From positions 1 to 64,000 of the forward strand of contig NZ_JACXJA010000005.1 of NCBI RefSeq assembly GCF_014705615.1: a stretch of DNA of 64,000 nucleotides. The letters are read 5' to 3'. This DNA is from Paenibacillus oceani. Its GTDB lineage: Bacteria; Bacillota; Bacilli; Paenibacillales; NBRC-103111. Positions 25,548 through 35,476 of the stretch are shown here, one piece after another. Position 1 is the stretch's first letter. Each line of letters opens with the position of its first letter. A model generated the notes under the pieces. That model was given only the letters and a program-made list of their open reading frames with translations. It had not been told where the DNA came from and did not search any database. Made by a program: the position numbers and the translations under genes.

Positions 25548-27110
25548 TCAGTGTACTTTCAAGATCGCATAGCCATGGCCGGCAGCAATACTGAAGGTAA
25601 TACCGTCGCTGTCTACTATATCGTTATGAAGCGTAAAGTTTACGTGATCGATCACAGATACGGTTTTCCCTATATGTTCGGGGAGCTTGAGATTCGCTCC
25701 GGTAACGGGGACGTGGTAATCGATGTACACATATGTATCTTTCTCGTCTTGAACTACGCTTAGATTGGTGGCTTGCCCCGCCTCAACCGGCGACAAGTAG
25801 TTCCGGTATCCCATGAACGTTTTGTAGTCCCCGGCATTTAAGATCAGTCCGCTCATCGCGATCGGATAGCTTTTCCTCGTGCTGCGCATATCCCAGCCTC
25901 TCGATGTTTGAGCCGCCCGATCGGCGTTTTTGCTGTTCGTTTTGTCGACGATATATCCCATTGTAAAACCGACCTTCCCCAACCCGCTGCCGTCCCGCAG
26001 CCAGTCGACATATCGGTTGGGAGGCTTGGCCGGGTCAGCATAATCGGATGGGCCATATACGAGATTCATACTGTAACCGGTCATATCCACTATATTTTGA
26101 AAATCCTGCCCGCTTTTGATCTTCACATCCGGCATATAACGGCTGAGCGTATGACCGGACAGACTCATCGGCATCGACTGCAGAAAGCCGCAGTCCATGA
26201 CTTGCAGCTTCTGCAAAGCCTTGAAATTATGGGAGATATGACAGCGGCCGCCCTTCCTGAACGTATACACGATCGAGAGCCGAACAGCCCCCGCTACCGA
26301 ATCGTTCACATAACTCACTCCCGGATGGGATTGCGCGAAATCTATGATCGCCCTATAGTCCATGATGTTATAAGATTCGTGCACCTTCAGAACTGTACCC
26401 GAGAACATCCCGTCCTCCGTAATTTCCTTGCCGTCCAGCAAATATTGCACCTTTATGTTGTTGATGGACGGATAGAGCTGAGCCCCCGGTACAAGGACGC
26501 TGACGTTCACCGGCTGTGTATGGACGGCACCGCTTACAGGAGTGAGATCTTGCCCGGGTTGGGCAAGCAAAGCGGATACGATCCCGTTCGTCACCGTATA
26601 CGGGCACCCCCATGTAAGATGATCGCCGTTTACGTCCAGCAGCGTGTAGGTTGTCTTACCATCCGTCCATTGCGATCCCAGATCGTCCGCCGTTTTGTCG
26701 TGTCCGGCCATGGACACCTTCACTACACACGTATACCCGTGGTTCGCCCCTACCGTATTGAATGTACGAACAGGCGTAATATCGTCATGGTTGGCATGGA
26801 TGATCTCAGGCCCGATTCGAGTCCGGATAAAGTTAAAGCTGCCATTTCGGGAACCGCTCCGCGACGTCTCGATCGTAATCGTATGTGCATCGTCAAAGCG
26901 GCTTGAGATATGAAAAAACTCCCCGCTTTTGGTCACCCTGATATCCGCGTTCGAATCATCCAAGCCGGCTGCAGAAACGGGCACGGAGCTCATGGGCGCC
27001 AATCCGCCTCCCGGACGTATCGCTTCACTACCGGCAGAAGCCGCGCCAGTCCCCGGTTCTGTACTAATTCCTGATGAATCGGTCCAACTCATTCGTTCGT
27101 TTACCTCCAT
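25548..27110 (-). CDS. Hypothetical protein of 520 residues
   Basis: I do not recognise the family. The first 50 residues are rich in Ser, Gly and Pro with no signal peptide. The remainder alternates short beta-prone segments (ADIRVTKSGEFFHISS, TITIETSRSGS, VNVSVLVPG) with many Tyr and Asn, suggesting beta-sandwich domains such as surface, spore or phage-structural proteins. The start is uncertain: ATG 27110 has GGAG nine bases upstream, while ATG 27092 (MSWTDSSG) has GGAGGT about ten bases upstream. It converges on lexA and is divergent from the small basic gene. The full open frame supports a real gene. Confidence 0.7.
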   Translation of the reverse strand: MEVNERMSWTDSSGISTEPGTGAASAGSEAIRPGGGLAPMSSVPVSAAGLDDSNADIRVTKSGEFFHISSRFDDAHTITIETSRSGSRNGSFNFIRTRIGPEIIHANHDDITPVRTFNTVGANHGYTCVVKVSMAGHDKTADDLGSQWTDGKTTYTLLDVNGDHLTWGCPYTVTNGIVSALLAQPGQDLTPVSGAVHTQPVNVSVLVPGAQLYPSINNIKVQYLLDGKEITEDGMFSGTVLKVHESYNIMDYRAIIDFAQSHPGVSYVNDSVAGAVRLSIVYTFRKGGRCHISHNFKALQKLQVMDCGFLQSMPMSLSGHTLSRYMPDVKIKSGQDFQNIVDMTGYSMNLVYGPSDYADPAKPPNRYVDWLRDGSGLGKVGFTMGYIVDKTNSKNADRAAQTSRGWDMRSTRKSYPIAMSGLILNAGDYKTFMGYRNYLSPVEAGQATNLSVVQDEKDTYVYIDYHVPVTGANLKLPEHIGKTVSVIDHVNFTLHNDIVDSDGITFSIAAGHGYAILKVH

Positions 27111-27349
27111 TCACAGGAGCTCCGATTTCTCGGGCGGGATGTTGCGTCAGAGTTCATCGTAACATGGGATCATCGGGTTGTGTACTGTATTCCTGAACAC
27201 TTTTACAATATATCCGATCCGCTCCCCGGTTACTTCGAGCCTGATCCCCTGGCGAGCCGGGCAACCGCCGTGTCCCCCCGGTGCTTCTCTTCGTAAACTG
27301 TCGTTGCGGGTTACGATTGCCGCGAATTGACCGATAGGAGAGAGATGAC

Positions 27350-27607
27350 ATGTCTAAGGAGATACAAATAAATTCGGGCAGACGCGTGTCTCCCGCCACG
27401 CAGAGAAGGATTAGAAGAAACGCCCTGCGTCTGGTAGGAAGAGTTGTTGTCGTGCGGACCTTATTTAATACGTTCACCGGTTGTCTGGTAAGCGTCGGGG
27501 CCAACTCGATCCGCTTGCGCATCTATAGCGGTGTAAACCGGGTGTTTATTACGATCCGTATTCCGATCGGCATCATCCTGGACATCTTCCGGTTCCGCTG
27601 CTCCTGA
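27350..27607 (+). CDS. Small basic hypothetical protein, possibly LSm-like (DUF2642 pattern)
   Basis: An 85-residue basic protein (many Arg in RRVSPATQRRIRRNALRLVG). The segment GRVVVVRTLFNTFTG, then CLVSVGANSIRL and RVFITIRIPI, is patterned like small beta-barrel DUF2642 proteins found in spore formers. An AGGAGAGA site precedes the ATG. It has no signal peptide. Family assignment is tentative. A bidirectional terminator between it and glnA follows at 27665. Confidence 0.55.
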   Translation: MSKEIQINSGRRVSPATQRRIRRNALRLVGRVVVVRTLFNTFTGCLVSVGANSIRLRIYSGVNRVFITIRIPIGIILDIFRFRCS

Positions 27608-27664
27608 ATTCCGCGTGACGCATGACACCAGTTTAACACGTGCTGCCGATCCGACGCCGCAACC

Positions 27665-27705
27665 CAAAAAATCCCCGCCGGCCATTACGCCATGCGGGGA
27701 TTTTA
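27665..27705. terminator. Bidirectional terminator after glnA
   Basis: ATCCCCGC (27671-27678) pairs with GCGGGGAT (27694-27701), with an A-run on the left (T-run for the minus strand) and TTTTA on the right. Confidence 0.85.
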
Positions 27706-27708
27706 CGA

Positions 27709-29046
27709 TTAATACAACGTCATATACTGATCGCGTTCCCAGGAATGAATCTGGGTCCGATACATATCCCACTCGATTTCTTTCAGCTCGATAAAGTGAG
27801 TGAGCGCATGCTCGCCCAAAGCTTCGCGGATCACTTCGTTATTCATCAGCTCGACGATCGCTTCGTGCAAGTCGGACGGCAAGCTTGGAATTCCTTGTTC
27901 TTCGCGCTCTTCTTCGGACATGACATAAATGTTGCGGTCGGTCGGAGCCGGCAGCGGAGTTTTGTTCTTCACTCCGTCAAGACCTGCTTTCAACATAACG
28001 GCCAAAGCCAGGTATGGATTCGCCGCAGGGTCCGGGTTGCGCACCTCTACCCGTGTACTCAGTCCGCGGGAAGCCGGAATCCGGATCATCGGGCTGCGGT
28101 TGCTCGCCGACCATGCGACGTAACAAGGCGCTTCGTAGCCCGGTACGAGCCGCTTGTACGAGTTGACCGTCGGGTTCGTGATCGCCGCGAAGGCGCGGGC
28201 ATGCTTCAGCACGCCGGCCATGTAGTGACGAGCCGTGGTGCTGAGGCCGAGCTTGTCGCTCTCGTCGTAGAACGCGTTCTCGCTGCCTTGGAACAACGAT
28301 TGGTGGCAATGCATACCGGAACCGTTCACCCCGAACAGAGGCTTCGGCATAAAGGTAGCATGCAGTCCGTGCTGGCGGGCGATCGTCTTGACGACGAGCT
28401 TGAACGTCTGGATCTGGTCGGCCGCTTTAACCGCGTCGGCATATTTAAAGTCGATCTCGTGCTGACCCGGCGCCACTTCATGGTGCGATGCTTCGATCTC
28501 GAAGCCCATTTCCTCCAGCGTCAGAACGATCTCGCGGCGGCAGTTCTCGCCAAGGTCGGTAGGCGCCAGATCGAAGTAACCGCCCTGATCGTTCAGCTCC
28601 ATCGTCGGATTGCCTTTTTCATCGGTCTTGAACAGGAAAAACTCCGGCTCAGGCCCGACGTTCATCGCCGTGTACCCCATCTCGGAAGCCTCTTCCAGCG
28701 CACGCTTCAGAATGCCGCGCGGATCGCCCGGGAACGGACGTCCGTCAGGCAAGTACACGTCGCAGATGAGACGGGCAACGCGATCTTCCGTGACCCAAGG
28801 GAAAATAACCCACGTATTCAAATCCGGATACAAATACATATCGGATTCTTCGATCCGCACATACCCTTCGATCGAGGAACCGTCGAACATCATTTTATTG
28901 TCGAGCGCCTTCTCCAATTGACTGCGCGGAATCTCGACGTTTTTGATCGTGCCGAGCAAGTCGGTGAACTGAAGACGGATAAAGCGGACGTTTTCTTCTT
29001 TGGCAATGCGTAAAATATCTTCCTTCGTATAATGCGGCTGAGACAC
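27709..29046 (-). CDS. glnA: Glutamine synthetase type I
   Basis: A 445-residue type I-alpha glutamine synthetase that makes glutamine from glutamate, ammonia and ATP. Signatures are FDGSSIEGY, the metal-site [15 protein letters not shown], and the ATP loop [10 protein letters not shown] with NRSP. There is no adenylylation-type insertion, as expected in Bacilli, where control is by feedback and GlnR. It follows glnR by 15 bases in the conserved hflX-ynbB-glnR-glnA order and ends at a strong terminator. Confidence 0.97.
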   Translation of the reverse strand: MSQPHYTKEDILRIAKEENVRFIRLQFTDLLGTIKNVEIPRSQLEKALDNKMMFDGSSIEGYVRIEESDMYLYPDLNTWVIFPWVTEDRVARLICDVYLPDGRPFPGDPRGILKRALEEASEMGYTAMNVGPEPEFFLFKTDEKGNPTMELNDQGGYFDLAPTDLGENCRREIVLTLEEMGFEIEASHHEVAPGQHEIDFKYADAVKAADQIQTFKLVVKTIARQHGLHATFMPKPLFGVNGSGMHCHQSLFQGSENAFYDESDKLGLSTTARHYMAGVLKHARAFAAITNPTVNSYKRLVPGYEAPCYVAWSASNRSPMIRIPASRGLSTRVEVRNPDPAANPYLALAVMLKAGLDGVKNKTPLPAPTDRNIYVMSEEEREEQGIPSLPSDLHEAIVELMNNEVIREALGEHALTHFIELKEIEWDMYRTQIHSWERDQYMTLY

Positions 29047-29061
29047 GGAATAATTCCTCCT

Positions 29062-29472
29062 TTATTTAGTAAAAAAACGGGACAGCTCCCCTTGGATAAG
29101 GGAAACCTTGCCGCGGCGGTTGCCTGTCAGCAGATCCTGTTTCAACATTTTGTGCAGTTGGGAATCGGACAGCTCCTTGCGTTTTACCTGCGTCTCGTCC
29201 GTGATGACCGTCGCCTCTTCGGAGTCCTTATTCACCGGATTAAGCACCTGCTTAATGCCCGCGATGTTGACGCCCTTCTCGATCAGCGCCTTAATCTGGA
29301 GCAGACGTTCAACGTCGTTAAATGAAAATAAACGTTGATTCCCGTCCGTCCTAGCCGGAACGATCAGCTCGTGCTGCTCGTAGTAGCGTATTTGGCGCGC
29401 AGTCAAATCGGTCAGTTTCATGACGCTTCCGATTGCGAATAAAGCCATGTTGCGGCGAATTTCGTCGCTCAT
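29062..29472 (-). CDS. glnR: MerR-family nitrogen regulator GlnR
   Basis: A 136-residue MerR-type repressor: winged helix MKLTDLTARQIRYYEQHEL, then a dimer helix and a variable C-terminal tail. GlnR represses glnRA when feedback-inhibited glutamine synthetase signals nitrogen excess. I chose ATG 29472 (MSDEIRRNM), with GGAGTGG upstream; the frame from 29490 has no site. It has its own promoter at 29508-29536. I could not find a perfect TGTNA-N7-TNACA GlnR operator there. Confidence 0.94.
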   Translation of the reverse strand: MSDEIRRNMALFAIGSVMKLTDLTARQIRYYEQHELIVPARTDGNQRLFSFNDVERLLQIKALIEKGVNIAGIKQVLNPVNKDSEEATVITDETQVKRKELSDSQLHKMLKQDLLTGNRRGKVSLIQGELSRFFTK

Positions 29473-29507
29473 TGTATACCACTCCGACATGTAAAGGATA
29501 TAAGTTC

Positions 29508-29536
29508 ATTGTACATATCGAACATAAACATGTCAA
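29508..29536 (-). promoter_or_regulatory. Sigma-A promoter of glnRA
   Basis: On the minus strand TTGACA (29531-29536), 17 bases, TACAAT (29508-29513), about 40 bases before the glnR start. It allows glnRA expression independent of ynbB. Confidence 0.75.
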
Positions 29537-29552
29537 TGCGTGTAAGGTTTAA

Positions 29553-30806
29553 TTACAACAATCCTTTATTTATCATATTGGAAAGGGCCATCACGACGCC
29601 CCACTTGACATGGGCATAAGTAAGTCCGCCCTGCATGTACGCAATGTACGGCGAACGGATCGGCGCGTCTGCGGACAACTCCAGACTGCCTCCCTGGATG
29701 AACGTTCCCGCCGCCATAATGACGGGGTGTTCATAGCCGGGCATCTCCCAAGCTTCGGGGACGACATGGGAGTCGACCGCCGCCGATTTCTGAATGCCTT
29801 GAACGAATGCGATCAGATGATCCGCGGACGTGAACCGGATCGCCTGAATGAGATCGGTACGCTCATCGTTCCAGCGCGGATGGGTATCGAAGCCGAGCCG
29901 CTCGAACATCGCGGATGCGAATGCGCTCCCCTTGAGAGCTTGTCCGACAAGATGCGGCGCGAGGAATAGGCCTTGGAAAAAGTCTCTCGTCACCCCGAGC
30001 ATCGCTCCGACCTCGCCGCCGATCCCAGGAGCTGTGAGCCGGTACGCCGCCAGCTCCACTAGCTCCTTTTTGCCGACAATATATCCGCCGGTCGGAGCGA
30101 TTCCCCCGCCCGGATTTTTGATCAGCGAGCCGGCCATCAGATCGACCCCGACTTCGGTCGGTTCGGCTTCCTCCGTAAATTCTCCGTAGCAGTTGTCGAC
30201 GAATATGATCGCAGAAGGAACAAGCTCTTTGACGAACCTCACCATCTCGGCGATTTGGGCGACCGTATAGGACGGTCGCCAGTCGTACCCCCGTGAACGC
30301 TGGATACCGACCACCTTGGGCGGGGCCGTCCTCAGCTTGTCCGCGAGCCGGTTCCAGTCCGGCATCCCGTCCGGGGACAACGCCACTTCATCATAGCGCA
30401 CTCCCCAGTCTTGCAGCGATCCGGTCCCGTCTCCCGGCTTGCCGATCACTTTATGCAGCGTATCGTACGGCTTGCCGGTCATATACAGCAGCAAGTCGCC
30501 GGGACGCAGCAGGCCGAACAGCGCCGTGCCGATCGTATGCGTGCCGGAAACGAAGTGCGGCCGGACAAGGCCCGCCTCCGCTCCGAACACTTCGGCGTAT
30601 ACGAGATCCAGCACTTCGCGCCCCCGGTCGTTATAGCCGTAACCGGTCGAGCCGGCGAAATGATAATCGCTTACTTTATGCTTCTGGAAAGCGCGGATCA
30701 CTTTCCACTGGTTGTGGTCGACCCGCTTGTCGATCTGTTTCAGCTTCGGCTCCGCAAGCGCTTCGGCTTCCTCCATCAGCGCGCCGATTTTGTCAGGTAC
30801 GTTCAT
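29553..30806 (-). CDS. ynbB: PLP-dependent methionine gamma-lyase-like protein (YnbB family)
   Basis: A 417-residue fold-type I PLP enzyme of the family annotated as aluminium resistance or methionine gamma-lyase related. Visible features are VSGTHTIGTALFG in the PLP-phosphate region, the Asp-containing FVDNCYGEF, and the probable Schiff-base Lys in GSLIKNPGGGIAPTGGYIVG. The reaction in Bacilli is not established. It sits between hflX (two bases upstream) and glnR as in B. subtilis, so it is co-transcribed with hflX. Confidence 0.9.
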   Translation of the reverse strand: MNVPDKIGALMEEAEALAEPKLKQIDKRVDHNQWKVIRAFQKHKVSDYHFAGSTGYGYNDRGREVLDLVYAEVFGAEAGLVRPHFVSGTHTIGTALFGLLRPGDLLLYMTGKPYDTLHKVIGKPGDGTGSLQDWGVRYDEVALSPDGMPDWNRLADKLRTAPPKVVGIQRSRGYDWRPSYTVAQIAEMVRFVKELVPSAIIFVDNCYGEFTEEAEPTEVGVDLMAGSLIKNPGGGIAPTGGYIVGKKELVELAAYRLTAPGIGGEVGAMLGVTRDFFQGLFLAPHLVGQALKGSAFASAMFERLGFDTHPRWNDERTDLIQAIRFTSADHLIAFVQGIQKSAAVDSHVVPEAWEMPGYEHPVIMAAGTFIQGGSLELSADAPIRSPYIAYMQGGLTYAHVKWGVVMALSNMINKGLL

Positions 30807-30808
30807 GT

Positions 30809-32125
30809 TCAGTAACTCTCTCCCTCTAGCTGTATCGCTTCCTGCGCTATAAAGGCCTGAAGCATATATCCTTGTTTCTCGAATTCGGTTTGTTTCACAC
30901 GCACGTCAAAGCGGATGTCATCCCCTTCGATTTCCTGCTCCAGCACATCGCCTAGTCTGTAGACGAGCGAGATCAGGTCGCCCCGGGCGGCGGGAATCAG
31001 AAACCGCTTCGTCCCGCCCATCAGCTTCTCTTGAATCGAGAGCTTCAGCAGCTCCAGATCCGTCTCCGAGAACGCGGACACCTTCAACGAATCGCCGTCT
31101 GCGCTTAGCAACGCGCCGCTTCCATCCGCCGCCTTATCGATTTTGTTAAACACGGTAATGCGCGGTTTCCCCTGGGCTCCAAGCTCGAGCAGCACATCGT
31201 CGACAACGGCCATCTGCCTTTCTCTCATCTCGCTTGCGCTATCGACCACGTGCAGGATCAGATCGGCTTCGTTCACTTCCTCCAGTGTCGCACGGAACGC
31301 AGCGACCAGGTCATGCGGGAGGTTTTGGATAAAGCCTACCGTATCGGTAAGCACGACTTCCTGCCCGCTGGGCAGCCGCAGCGCTCTGGACGTGGGGTCC
31401 AGCGTGGCGAACAGCTGATTCTCGGCGTATACGTCCGCTGACGTCATCCGGTTCAGCAGCGTCGATTTGCCCGCGTTCGTATATCCGACCAGTGCCACCT
31501 GGTACACGCCGGTTTTTTTCCTCCGCTCGCGGTGCAGTTCCCGATGCCGTTTCACTTCCTGGAGCGAATGACGCAGCTCGCTGATCCGGTTGCGAATATG
31601 CCGCCGGTCCATCTCCAGCTTCGTTTCCCCGGGACCTCGCGTGCCGATGCCTCCGCCAAGACGCGACAAATTCACTCCGTGTCCGGACAGCCGGGGCAGC
31701 AAGTAGCTGAGCTGCGCCAGCTCCACTTGGAGGAAGCCTTCGCGGGTTTTGGCCCGCTGTGCGAATATATCGAGAATCAGCTGAGTGCGATCGATGATCT
31801 TCAGGTCCAGCGCGTGCTCGAGATTGCGGACCTGCGCCCCGGACAGCTCCTGGTCGAAAATCGCCGTATTGGCTCCAAGCTGCACGGCAAGATCGCGCAC
31901 TTCCTCCGCTTTCCCTTTGCCGATAAACCATTTCGAATCGATCGAGTCCTTCGACTGTACGACCGAATGAAGCACTTCGACTCCGGCGCTGTCGGCCAAA
32001 CGGATGAGCTCATCCAGCGAATGCTGGACTCTGTCGTCGGATAACCGGTCCCCCTTCAGCACCAGACTGACTACGATCGCTTTATCCAAAGCTTGACCGG
32101 CTACTTCGTGAACCGGTGGTTTCAT
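30809..32125 (-). CDS. hflX: Ribosome-associated GTPase HflX
   Basis: A 438-residue HflX: an N-terminal ribosome- and nucleotide-binding domain (WFIGKGKAEEV; GTRGPGETKLE), a coiled segment, then a G domain with G1 GYTNAGKST, G3 DTVGF and G4 NKID. HflX splits or rescues stalled ribosomes, notably in heat stress. ATG 32125 (MKPPVHE) has an AAGGAG site; the frame extends another 38 residues without support. It heads the operon with ynbB. Confidence 0.94.
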   Translation of the reverse strand: MKPPVHEVAGQALDKAIVVSLVLKGDRLSDDRVQHSLDELIRLADSAGVEVLHSVVQSKDSIDSKWFIGKGKAEEVRDLAVQLGANTAIFDQELSGAQVRNLEHALDLKIIDRTQLILDIFAQRAKTREGFLQVELAQLSYLLPRLSGHGVNLSRLGGGIGTRGPGETKLEMDRRHIRNRISELRHSLQEVKRHRELHRERRKKTGVYQVALVGYTNAGKSTLLNRMTSADVYAENQLFATLDPTSRALRLPSGQEVVLTDTVGFIQNLPHDLVAAFRATLEEVNEADLILHVVDSASEMRERQMAVVDDVLLELGAQGKPRITVFNKIDKAADGSGALLSADGDSLKVSAFSETDLELLKLSIQEKLMGGTKRFLIPAARGDLISLVYRLGDVLEQEIEGDDIRFDVRVKQTEFEKQGYMLQAFIAQEAIQLEGESY

Positions 32126-32204
32126 GCCAACACTCCTTCGCAAACCCTCAATTGCATTATTGTACCATACTTCTCCAGTACCTTTCATATAGGAAAATGA
32201 AAGG

Positions 32205-34238
32205 CTATACTCGGACCAGCCGGTCTTCTTGCGCCGCACCTTCCCGGATCGGGAGCTCGACTTCCACCGTAGTCCCTTTGCCCGGAACGCTTCGGATCGT
32301 CAACCTTCCACCGTGGTTCTCCATAATGTTATTGCACACCATCAGGCCAAGCCCCGTTCCTTTATCTTTGGTCGTGAAAAAGGGTTGTCCAATCCGCGAG
32401 ATCAGCTCATCCGATATGCCGTCGCCTTCGTCCTGCACGCGTACGACAACGTCCTGCTCTGACAATAACGTCGTAACGGTCACTTCGCCGCCGTCCGGCA
32501 TCGCTTCGATCGCATTTTTCAGCACATTGACGAACACTTGCTTCATCTGGTTCTCATCGCAGCGGATGACTGGGAGATCCTCCTTCTCCACGATGACGAT
32601 CCGCACCTTGCTGAGGATCGCTTGCGTATCGAGCAGCGTCACCACATGACGAATGACTACCCGAATATCAGTATCCCCAAAAAGCGTCGGACGCGGCTTG
32701 GACAGCAGCAAAAATTCATTAAGAATCAAATTGATCCGGTCGAGCTCCGTCAACATGATCGGATAATACGACTTGTTCTCCTTCGGGGACGATTGCAGCA
32801 GCTGAATAAACCCTTTCAGCGCAGTAAGAGGGTTGCGAATCTCGTGCGCCAAACCTGCGGCCAATTGCCCCATCACCGCGAGACGGTCGGAGTTGCGCAG
32901 CAGCTCTTCGGATTTTTTTCGGTCCGTAACGTCTTTGGCCACTCCGTATATGCCGACGATTTGAAGATCGGCGATAATCGGTATGTTCGTCACGTCCACT
33001 TCGACCGTATAGCCTTCTTTATGTATGAGCCTCAGCTCCAGATGCACGGAGTTGCCTTCCATCGCTTCCTGAAAAGATGTCAACGCTTTCAATCGGTCTT
33101 GAGGATGAATGAGCGCGACGAACTGGCGTCTGGTTAACTCCTGGGCAGAATATCCGAGCAGCCCGGAGACGGCGGGATTAATCGCCAGCAGCTTGCCTTT
33201 ACGGTCGAACGTACAGATCGGCGCCGGATTATGCTCGATCAGGTCGGCCGTTTTGCCGAGATACGCCGGCAGCTTATGCTGCAGCTTGTATTCATACATA
33301 TTCAGATCGGCACCGTGCAGCAGTTCCTCGATATGTACCGTCTCTTCGGTTGACGATACCGCTACGCCGACCGAAAAGGACAACGATACCGGAGGCAGCC
33401 CGTCGTCGGGGATAAACGACTTGCCGTTCAGCTCGTCCAGCAGCTTTTGCCGCATATTCTCAAACCGGGGGGCATTCTCGACGATGACGACAAACTCGTC
33501 CCCGCCCAGCCTCCCGGCGATACCGTTTACATCACGAATCATCTCCCGCAGGTAGTCGGCGACAAGCATAATGACGCGGTTTCCGATCATGTGGCCGTAG
33601 GTGTCGTTGATTTGCTTGAAAAAATTCAGATCGATCAGCAGCACCCGGACCGTCCTGCCGTCGTCCAGCAGTCTTTGACCAAATTGCAGCGTCTGTTGCA
33701 GCGAAGCAAGGCCGGTCAGCGAGTCGATTCCACTCAGGTGGCGGTATTCGTTTCGCTCCTGCTCCAGATGTTTAATATAAGAGGCGAGGAGAATATTGGC
33801 CAGAGCAATAAACGAGAAAAAAACCAGGTGGGCGATCCGCGCGAATGGTTCCGAGTCGTCGGTGACGGTATACAGATGGAGGCCAACCGCAAGCGCGGCC
33901 ACTAGCATATACAGGGGATTGGGCATTAGGAGAGCGTACATAAGCAACAGCGGGTAAGCGATGAACAATTCGGCATACCATACGTCAAGCTGCAAGGCTG
34001 CAGCGTAAACGAATAAAGCAAGCCCCGTCAGCACATAAAAAACGGGCGGCTTCCCCCGAAAAATGACGGAGGCGAGCAGAAAGCCGGCAAATGTACACGA
34101 GGCCGCCACGCTTGCGGCATCCGCCTTACTAAACAGAATCGCGCAGACGCCGACGACCAGTGCGAGCGCGACGAACAACCACTTCTCGCTTCGGTACACG
34201 GATTGGAGGCACGCCCGTATTAAATCCATACGCTGCAT
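32205..34238 (-). CDS. GGDEF-PAS-histidine kinase fusion sensor
   Basis: A 677-residue membrane kinase. An N-terminal block of about six or seven helices (residues 20-155) is followed by a GGDEF domain (DSLTGL at 172; metal Asp203 in IDLNFFKQIND; GRLGGDEF at 242-249), a PAS domain (about 330-440), and a kinase core with H box LAHEIRNPLT (His465), N box FVNVLKNAIEAM and G2 DKGTGLGLMV. The GGDEF signature is intact but no RxxD inhibitory site lies five residues before it. The kinase part resembles sporulation kinases. ATG 34238 follows AAAGGGAAG; the frame continues upstream without a site. No response regulator is adjacent. Confidence 0.88.
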   Translation of the reverse strand: MQRMDLIRACLQSVYRSEKWLFVALALVVGVCAILFSKADAASVAASCTFAGFLLASVIFRGKPPVFYVLTGLALFVYAAALQLDVWYAELFIAYPLLLMYALLMPNPLYMLVAALAVGLHLYTVTDDSEPFARIAHLVFFSFIALANILLASYIKHLEQERNEYRHLSGIDSLTGLASLQQTLQFGQRLLDDGRTVRVLLIDLNFFKQINDTYGHMIGNRVIMLVADYLREMIRDVNGIAGRLGGDEFVVIVENAPRFENMRQKLLDELNGKSFIPDDGLPPVSLSFSVGVAVSSTEETVHIEELLHGADLNMYEYKLQHKLPAYLGKTADLIEHNPAPICTFDRKGKLLAINPAVSGLLGYSAQELTRRQFVALIHPQDRLKALTSFQEAMEGNSVHLELRLIHKEGYTVEVDVTNIPIIADLQIVGIYGVAKDVTDRKKSEELLRNSDRLAVMGQLAAGLAHEIRNPLTALKGFIQLLQSSPKENKSYYPIMLTELDRINLILNEFLLLSKPRPTLFGDTDIRVVIRHVVTLLDTQAILSKVRIVIVEKEDLPVIRCDENQMKQVFVNVLKNAIEAMPDGGEVTVTTLLSEQDVVVRVQDEGDGISDELISRIGQPFFTTKDKGTGLGLMVCNNIMENHGGRLTIRSVPGKGTTVEVELPIREGAAQEDRLVRV

Positions 34239-34644
34239 AGGGTTCTTCCCTTTCAACTGCATATTCGAATCCTGCAAACGAACTGCTGCGGAGAAGCCCG
34301 CCATATATAAAGCCGCCCCTGAACAGGGACGGCCGATCACAGCAATACTTATCGCTGAAGCGAACGTTGTCGGCAGCCCAGCTGTCATGGCTCATCGAGC
34401 GTGGAGCGTTAGACCTGAAGCTTTGTGTCCCTGCCTTTCGGCAAGTTTGCCATTGATATGATAACGAATGTGACGTTGGTTGTACTCGAAATTTAATATA
34501 CCATACCTTACCTTTTTTTGAAACTAGAAAGTAAGCGGTACAAGTGCCTGTCGATTCAGGGTGAAAAGTGTCGCAAATCTCTCGTTTCGGCCCGGCATGC
34601 GAGCCGCCGGTTCTACCGGAACAAAGGCCGAACCGCCGCATTCG

Positions 34645-35310
34645 CTAGACCGCTGGCAGCTCGGAGATCAACTCCGCCAGATCAAGCCCCTCCATCGTCG
34701 TCAGACGTTTCCGGTGCTCGCCGAACAGCAGCGCCTCCGTGACCGGATTCGGCACGATTACGCAGTGCAGTCCCGCCCGGTGGGCAGCTAGTGCGCCGTT
34801 AGCCGAATCCTCGAACGCGATCGCTTCCCCGGGCTGGACTCCGAGGCAACCGACGGCCTGTACATACAGCTCCGGGTCCGGCTTCACTTTCAACACGTCG
34901 TCCTTGGTTCGAATGCACGAGAAACGGTCCAGCAACCCGAACTTCGTCAAGTACCCGGTCACCCAGCTCCGGCTCGAGCTGGAGGCCAGCCCGACCGATA
35001 GCCCGAGCTGTGCAGCCTGATCCAGCACCGATATGACGCCAGGCCGAAGCTGCTCCGTCTCCATCCGCTGCAGAAACAGCTCTCTGCGCATCCGGCTGAA
35101 CGCGTCGCGGTCAACCGGCTTCCCGGTCTGGTCTTCCAAAAATTTGTACGGATCGAATACGTCCGTCATGTCCGTTCCGATGACGCTGGACCATACCTCC
35201 AGCGGGAGCTCCGCCCCATGCTGCCGGTACACGTCCTGATATGCCCTGAATTCATTGGTTTCCGTGTCGAGAATAAGTCCGTCAAAATCAAACACAATGG
35301 CTCGAATCAT
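34645..35310 (-). CDS. HAD-IA hydrolase (beta-phosphoglucomutase-like)
   Basis: A 221-residue HAD-IA enzyme with motif I FDFDGLILDTE at the N-terminus, motif II GLASSSS, Lys in KVKPDPELY and motif IV AFEDSANG. The small helical cap and motif I fit the beta-phosphoglucomutase/YhcW group, which act on sugar phosphates or related compounds. GGAGG lies 11 bases before the ATG. Substrate unknown. Confidence 0.88.
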   Translation of the reverse strand: MIRAIVFDFDGLILDTETNEFRAYQDVYRQHGAELPLEVWSSVIGTDMTDVFDPYKFLEDQTGKPVDRDAFSRMRRELFLQRMETEQLRPGVISVLDQAAQLGLSVGLASSSSRSWVTGYLTKFGLLDRFSCIRTKDDVLKVKPDPELYVQAVGCLGVQPGEAIAFEDSANGALAAHRAGLHCVIVPNPVTEALLFGEHRKRLTTMEGLDLAELISELPAV

Positions 35311-35408
35311 CGTTCAGTATGCCTCCATCCGCTATTTAGCTCTATAAGGATATGGACTCCTATCCCTCCATTATAGCGGAACTTCACCGGCAGCGTAGCT
35401 TCAAACCG

Positions 35409-35430
35409 AAAAAAGCCGCAGCCTGCGGCT
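35409..35430 (-). terminator. Terminator of spoVK
   Basis: AGCCGCA (35414-35420) pairs with TGCGGCT (35424-35430), followed on the minus strand by TTTTTT. Confidence 0.78.
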
Positions 35431-35476
35431 CCTTCTACACATTTCCTTCAGCTTGCCGTCGCGTACGCGCCGGGTT

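Noticed and set aside
29473-29552. GlnR operator in the glnRA promoter
   Set aside because: TGT...ACA fragments occur but none fits the TGTNA-N7-TNACA spacing; only the promoter is supported.
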